Source of the DNA: Coix lacryma-jobi var. lacryma-jobi
Taxonomy: Eukaryota; Streptophyta; Magnoliopsida; Poales; Poaceae
NCBI GenBank assembly: GCA_009763385.1
Contig: CM019822.1
Coordinates: 28,018,842-28,082,841 of the forward strand
Length of the DNA stretch: 64,000 nt
Reading direction: 5' to 3'
The translations under genes and the position numbers were made by a program. Numbering within the stretch: the stretch's first letter is position 1; each line of letters starts with the position of its first letter. Below are positions 59,411 to 64,000 of this stretch, piece after piece. Under the pieces are notes generated by a model, which made no database searches, was not told the DNA's origin, and was given only the letters and a program-made list of their open reading frames with translations.

Positions 59411-59535
59411 TGAAGGAGGATTAGATTTAGATAATACTCACATAACATCACTTAGTGTTAAGCAAAGAATACATATAGGCATCGGATGGAGAGCCGAGAG
59501 GGCAGGCCCATGGGTCGTAGTCTAACTCGTTAACA
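59411..59535 (-). repeat. Copia A 5' LTR
   Basis: 125 bp with TG...CA ends on the minus strand, adjacent to the primer-binding site. Compared with the 3' LTR it has A or T (plus strand) at four positions where the partner has G or C. Confidence 0.93.
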
Positions 59536-59634
59536 ATAACAAACCGACAATTCTCTCCTAGCTATTTCTCCTGATTGAGAGTTCTATACTTCTATGCGCT
59601 GAGGAGGAAGGTGAGGTTACATTGCTCCAGCATA

Positions 59635-59869
59635 CTCCCTTCGTCCCTATATAAGTGTCGTTCTCGCTTCCCGAGAAAAATCTAATGGGAATTATATATT
59701 AAAATATATTAATATTTATGCTAAGTAATTAGTATCATTAGAAAAATCTTTACATCTAGTTTTTTAACAAAATTATTTGAAGATATAAATATTGCACATA
59801 TTTTCTACAAATTAAGTCAAACACGTGGCACACACACCAACGGCGACACTTATTTAGGGACGGAGGGAG
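59635..59869. mobile_element. Stowaway-like MITE right of Copia A
   Basis: A 235-bp AT-rich element starting CTCCCTTCGTCCC and ending GGGACGGAGGGAG, between TA dinucleotides (59633-59634, 59870-59871). Shares TTCTCGCTTCCCGAGAA and the 3' body with the MITE at 9045-9301. Confidence 0.8.
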
Positions 59870-59912
59870 TATGTGTTATTAATAAAAATACAGAATTCAT
59901 TCAAACACAACA

Positions 59913-59986
59913 GCTCTCGTAGCTCAGTTGGTTAGAGCACCCATTTAGTAAGCGGAAGGTCTTGAGTTTGACTCTCAATGAAAGCA
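59913..59986 (+). tRNA. tRNA-Thr(AGT)-like sequence, probably decayed
   Basis: 74 nt fitting the cloverleaf: acceptor GCTCTCG/TGAAAGC, D-arm GCTCAGTTGGTTAGAGC, anticodon loop TTAGTAA (anticodon AGT at 59947-59949), T-stem TTGAG/CTCAA, discriminator A, then a T7 run as a polymerase III terminator. Faults: anticodon stem CCCAT/GCGGA has two C-A mismatches, the acceptor has one C-A mismatch and a G-T pair, and the T-loop is TTTGACT rather than TTCGA-type. These suggest a pseudogene. Confidence 0.75.
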
Positions 59987-60648
59987 ATTTTTTTCATCTT
60001 TTCAAATTCAAATTTCATTTCTTTTGTCATACCAGTAAAAAATTCCAGCAATTGTATTTGATTGCATAGGGATGTTTCATTTCATCATGTTTATATTTTT
60101 CAATTTTCATATATTTTTGTTGTACTTATATAATAAAATCCCATTTGAGAGGTTTGGTGATTTATGTGCCTTGAGCTCAACTTTGGTGGTTTCTAGGATG
60201 AATCATGTATTGGATTGCATAGGGATTTCCAAAATCAAATAGTTAAGTTTTAGAATCTGTTGTAGAATCTATCATTTTGGATGAGTTCCTAGGATTATGA
60301 GATTCTTTTTATCAGATTTCCAAAAATCTTCCTCAATCCAGACGGGCACAACTCTTTTTTGGACAATAAAAATGGCAACAGATCCTTTTAGATGAAAATT
60401 GGCAACAACAATCGGTCTTCTTGTGTTTCATCTAAGGCATATGAAAAGGACTTCCCGGGCGAATATGTAACACACCTCCTAAACTATACGGGTGCCTCAC
60501 CCGCTCCGTTTGTTTGCACCACCGGTGACATCGACCTTGCTGCTTCCTCCGTAGCCTGATGAGAAGGCATGATGTCCATTGGATTGGAATCCTACAGCTA
60601 GAGAACGTCGCCTGATAAGAAGGCTTGATTTTTGGAATCCATGTTTAA
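59987..60648. other. Intergenic DNA
   Basis: AT-rich sequence with no supported gene or clear repeat. Confidence 0.4.
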
Positions 60649-60872
60649 GGCATGTTTAGTTGGTAGAAATTATGGCGTAAAGTTTATGTACCACTTTCGT
60701 TGTTATTTGACAAACTTTGTCTAAACATGGACTAACTAGGCTTAAAAGATTCGTCTCGACATTTACAGATAAACTGTGCAATTATTATTTTACCTACATT
60801 TAATACTTCATGCATACGTCTAAAGATTCGATGTGATGAGGAATCTTGTAATTTTTTTGAAGTAAACATGCC
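60649..60872. mobile_element. MITE with GGCATGTTTA inverted ends
   Basis: 224 bp starting GGCATGTTTAGTTGG and ending AGTAAACATGCC. Inner blocks AGATTCGTCTCG and AAAGATTCGATGTGATG are typical of a very common grass MITE family with TGTTTAGTT ends. Target duplication unclear. Confidence 0.65.
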
Positions 60873-61522
60873 TGAATATAGAGAAAAAAACAGGGACCTT
60901 AATTTTTTTAATTTTTTTTGGAATGCAAAGCCCTACGGCTTCACAAGGTTTTTTATACCGGTAAAGAAAAATTTCAGCACCCACCGATAAATGGAAATTT
61001 TGAAAATATCGGATCAAATTTAAATAAATTTAAATTGAATTTGAATTTTTTTTACATTATTTTATTAGAAAAATTCTCTAATCTATCATGCATAACAAAT
61101 TTATGTAATATTGATGAAAATAACAAAATATACCATAGAACTGAGCCGCGGTAAAACAGCGGACTGACGATGAACGATCTACATATCCTAGTGCCGTCGA
61201 GTAAGAAAACTAAATAAATTTAAAAAATCTAGTGGTTTGATAAAGTTAGAGAATATGAAGGGTTATTTTAGTGTGATTTGGTCTAATTTTGAAGTAAAAC
61301 ATGAATTTGACCGAAATTTTTGTTATATCAGAAATCGTCAAAATTGTAAACCATGCGGCCTCAACCCTCGACACCCAGCCGCCGCCGCCCGGCCGTCCCG
61401 TCCCCTTTCTTCGCCTTCTCAGTCAAGCTAAAACCTCGCTCTCCTCGTCCAGGTCAGACAGGGCATGAAACCTTAGGGTAGGGCGCCCGCCTTCCCTCCG
61501 CGATCCGCCATTGCGCTCCGCG
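60873..61522. other. Promoter and 5' region of the 61.5-kb gene
   Basis: AT-rich to about 61345, then abruptly GC-rich (61345-61522), probably core promoter and 5' UTR. No other gene supported. Confidence 0.4.
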
Positions 61523-63671
61523 ATGCAGGCGTCCGCGCGCCTCTCCTCCTCCGCCGCCTTCAGGAAAGGTGGGTGTAGCTAGTCATCGAGCCTATTTCGG
61601 CATTTCGCCCCCCGCGCCTCGGGTGCTCGATCCAAGCTCTGGGTTTTGGCCCCGGCGGTGATGTGATCTTGTTTGCCCGATCTGTTCCCTCCTTCCAGTG
61701 ATCGCGGGTGTCTCCAGCGCCACCACACGGTCGTGCTACCGGACCTCCCGGGGGAAGGCGCATGCGGCGCCGCTGCCTGCGCAGGAGCAGGAGCCATCGC
61801 CCAAGGGGCGGAAGAGGATTACGAAGCAGGAAAGGAGGCCCATGATTGTGGAATTCGTTGAGAAGTAGGTGACTTTTTCTCACTCGATTTTCGGCTAGTA
61901 GAGTTTTATCCTTTTGCTTCATAATAAGCAGCAAGTGCGTGTAGCTTTCGACTCGTTAGCATTTCTGTTTGGCTTGTTTCGAGCCGAGTAATATACACTT
62001 ATGCTAGTTGGCATTAAGGATTGACATTTGAATTTAGAAACTAACAACATAAATGTGGCAGAACTCATTCAAATTTGTAGGATTCTGATAAAGGGTGGCA
62101 ATTATGTCTAGGAGTTATGAAAACCTTTTCCTTTTCCTGGTTCGTTAGTTATTCTCGTGACTGTTAAACCATGTGCTTCCGTTTAGTGCAGTTATAGGGC
62201 ATCAAACGAAGGCAAGTTTCCTACTGCAAAAAATATCCGTGAGCAAATTGGAGGCGGTCACTACACAGCGCGTGAGGTACTTCTAGAAATGAAGTATAAT
62301 CATGCAAAATTAGAACCGGGTAATGATAAGGATGAAGCCAGAGTGGCTGAAAGTCCTGAGCATTCCACGCCCAAGGATGATGCTGAAGTGGCTCAACTTC
62401 AAGGAATAGTTCAAGTTTGCGAGCATTCCTTCACTAAGGATGAAGGTAAGGTGGTTCAGTGTCAAGGAACATTTCAGTTTCCTGATCTCTCATGTGGAAA
62501 GACTGCTAAACATGATATGGACACTGCTGCAGACGCCCCAGCTTTATCTGATCAAACAGAGAGTGAGAGAATGAAGGACCTAATGGTATGAAGTCAAAAT
62601 ATTCTCTCGAGATGGTTATTTTGTGCTTAGCAAAGTTTTTTTGGACATCCCTTAAGATCTTTGTGCATGCGCAGGACAACCCAGACCCTGGAAACCAGCA
62701 AAGGGAAACAGAAACTAGCAAATTTGATTCGAAGAATTCTGAAAAACCCCTGAATGCAAACGATTCAAATGGATCAGATCAAAGTGTAAGTAACATGATG
62801 AATGAGGCAAAGACACATGCCAGGTATTACCCTATTAGGCTTTTACGTGCAAAATGCTTTTCTTTCAATGTCATTAAAACCAACAAGTCAAAATTATTTG
62901 ATAAGATTTATAGTATGCTAAAAGTTGTTATGCCTGTATGGTTTAGTTCTTTTGGTATGATGAACTACTTGGACTTGTCATGAGGACTACTTCTGCCGTT
63001 TAGTGTGTACAATTGGTTAATGCAGGCTGTGGAAGATGAATCTTCCCTTGGACTTAGGTAGAGAATTGCTATTAACAAACTGGAAGATGAAATTCCATCA
63101 ATTTGTACCAATGACTGATTCAATTAATTTATTGCTAGTCATTGTGGAGTCACTTCAATTCTGATATTTGAGGGAACAGTTCTATGCAACACAGTGAACC
63201 TTGTGACTTTAGATTTTACATGAAAGACTGAACCAGGCAGTTTCTGACTTTCCGACTTTCTGACTGACTTGACCCAGAATTCAGGTTGGTGACCAGGAAC
63301 TAGGTTTGGGTCAGCTTTATAAGCCTTGTATTAGAATGCACAGCCAATATTATTTTGTTGAGCTGCTATATTATCTAAGATAATTAACACTTAACACATC
63401 CTGTCCAGTTCATCAAAGTTCAAAAAGGACATATTTTGTTGCTTGTATGCATTGTCATATAGATATAATGGAACCTACTCCTTTTGTTCAGTAAGCTGTT
63501 TCCTTTGTTCCATTCATAGCTGGGAAAAGTGCAAACTTGTAAATTTTTTTCTTGTATGTCGTGTTATGCAGAGAAGACAACCCAAAGCTTGAGGAATCTG
63601 CGAATACAGGTCTTCTGGGCAGCCTGAAATCTTTTGCTTATGGCATCAGAAACTTCTGGAAAAATATGTAA
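61523..63671 (+). CDS. Small basic plant protein of unknown function, probable organelle import
   Basis: Six exons, 61523-61568, 61699-61864, 62192-62585, 62675-62785, 63026-63057 and 63572-63671, all with GT-AG introns and consistent phases, give 282 aa. I do not recognise the family. Residues 1 to about 35 (MQASARLSSSAAFRK...) are Ala/Ser/Arg-rich without acids, like a mitochondrial or plastid presequence. Residues about 51-105 look like the conserved core: GRKRITKQERRPMIVEFVEN, then YRASNEGKFPTAKNIREQIG, then HYTAREVLLEMKY. This could be a small helical DNA- or RNA-binding fold, but that is a guess. The middle is acidic and low-complexity, and the C-terminus ends in an amphipathic segment (GLLGSLKSFAYGIRNFWKNM). 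The short exon 5 (32 bp) is the least certain. Confidence 0.72.
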
Positions 63672-64000
63672 ATCTGTCTTTGTTTTTGGCGGTGCCGTAA
63701 CACGCTTGGAGCGCCCCCCCCCCCCCCCCCCCCCCCCCTCGTCCTCATGACTTCATCAATTTCTAAGAAGACTGGACTACATTCAGAAGGCTACAGAATT
63801 GATACCTTGTCCCTTTGTTAAGTGTTTGCGATGCCGGATCAATTTGTAAAGTTCTTTTTTATGCCACACAGCTGATGGTCAAGTTTCCGCTATGACGCTT
63901 TGATAAAACTAGATAGGAGTATTAGTACTGCCCCTGTTGTGCTTGTGCCCCAAGTACACATCGTATCAAAGGGTTGGTGGTAACTTTATTGTGTTTGTCA
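63672..64000. other. 3' UTR and flank of the 61.5-kb gene
   Basis: Contains the 25-C run; otherwise ordinary 3' UTR-like sequence to the window end. Confidence 0.4.
63714..63738. repeat. Homopolymer of 25 cytosines
   Basis: Uninterrupted C run, 42 bp after the stop codon. Confidence 0.95.

Larger units (their letters stand above)
17474..59535 (-). mobile_element. Copia retrotransposon A (host of all central insertions)
   Basis: Two 125-bp LTRs (17474-17598, 59411-59535) in the same orientation are bounded by the identical 5-bp duplication ATAAC (17469-17473, 59536-59540). Next to the right LTR, on the minus strand, is a primer-binding site TGGTATCGGAGA (initiator-Met tRNA type). Next to the left LTR is a purine tract GCGGGGGCG. 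Coding pieces in order on the minus strand are gag N-terminus (59251-59078), gag C-terminus and protease start (48399-47992), protease, integrase and RT (41890-39456), and RT end plus RNase H (18429-17585). The order protease-integrase-RT-RNase H makes it Copia; the very short LTRs suggest the Ale/Retrofit lineage (inference). Without inserts it is about 4.2 kb, with most of gag missing. Confidence 0.93.

Overview
The window is nuclear DNA from a grass (Poaceae), most likely a panicoid. The evidence is GC-rich first exons, abundant Stowaway, PIF/Harbinger and hAT miniature elements, SIRE-type Copia and Gypsy LTR elements, and a Cassandra element. There is no bacterial or viral gene content. 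Species cannot be fixed from sequence alone.

Left gene block (1-17.4 kb, all genes on the + strand). (1) An ALIX/BRO1-family gene of two exons (225-3124) whose product stops just after the Bro1 domain. (2) An intronless chloroplast ferredoxin-thioredoxin reductase variable subunit (4215-4679) with two G-boxes upstream. (3) A four-exon GEMIN2/SIP1 gene (7018-11176) whose third intron carries a Stowaway MITE and an 826-bp PIF/Harbinger element with TTA target duplications. (4) A two-exon gene (15108-17140) for a 646-aa disordered Ser/Arg/Gly-rich protein with an N-myristoylation/palmitoylation start. Between them lie MITEs, some nested.

Centre (17474-59535). The central 42 kb is one old minus-strand Copia element (here A). 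It has 125-bp LTRs and a perfect 5-bp target duplication (ATAAC), and later insertions split its gag-pol. E (18430-39450, TSD ATCAC) is a four-LTR tandem array, LTR-int-LTR-int-LTR-int-LTR, of a non-autonomous Gypsy-like element with 4,348-bp LTRs and a 1.2-kb interior. C (41891-47986, TSD GGCGG) is a SIRE-like solo LTR that itself contains D (41998-46008, TSD ATTGG), a 4-kb Gypsy-like solo LTR. B (48400-59077) is a nearly intact plus-strand SIRE-type Copia with one gag stop. B's 3' LTR contains a 766-bp Cassandra TRIM (57691-58456, TSD CCATC) with 5S rRNA-derived LTRs. LTR differences counted by eye give the order A oldest (4 in 125 bp), then B (11 in about 1.78 kb), then E and Cassandra (almost none).

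Right gene block (59.5-64 kb). A Stowaway MITE of the same subfamily as one in GEMIN2 intron 3 is followed by a decayed tRNA-Thr(AGT)-like sequence and a hAT-like MITE. Then comes a six-exon gene (61523-63671) for a 282-aa protein with a probable organelle-targeting N-terminus, whose family I do not recognise. A run of 25 cytosines lies 42 bp after its stop.

The genes look like unrelated housekeeping loci with no shared pathway. The most unusual structure is the E array, alongside the other outcomes of LTR recombination (solo LTRs, an intact element, a flank deletion) inside one host element.
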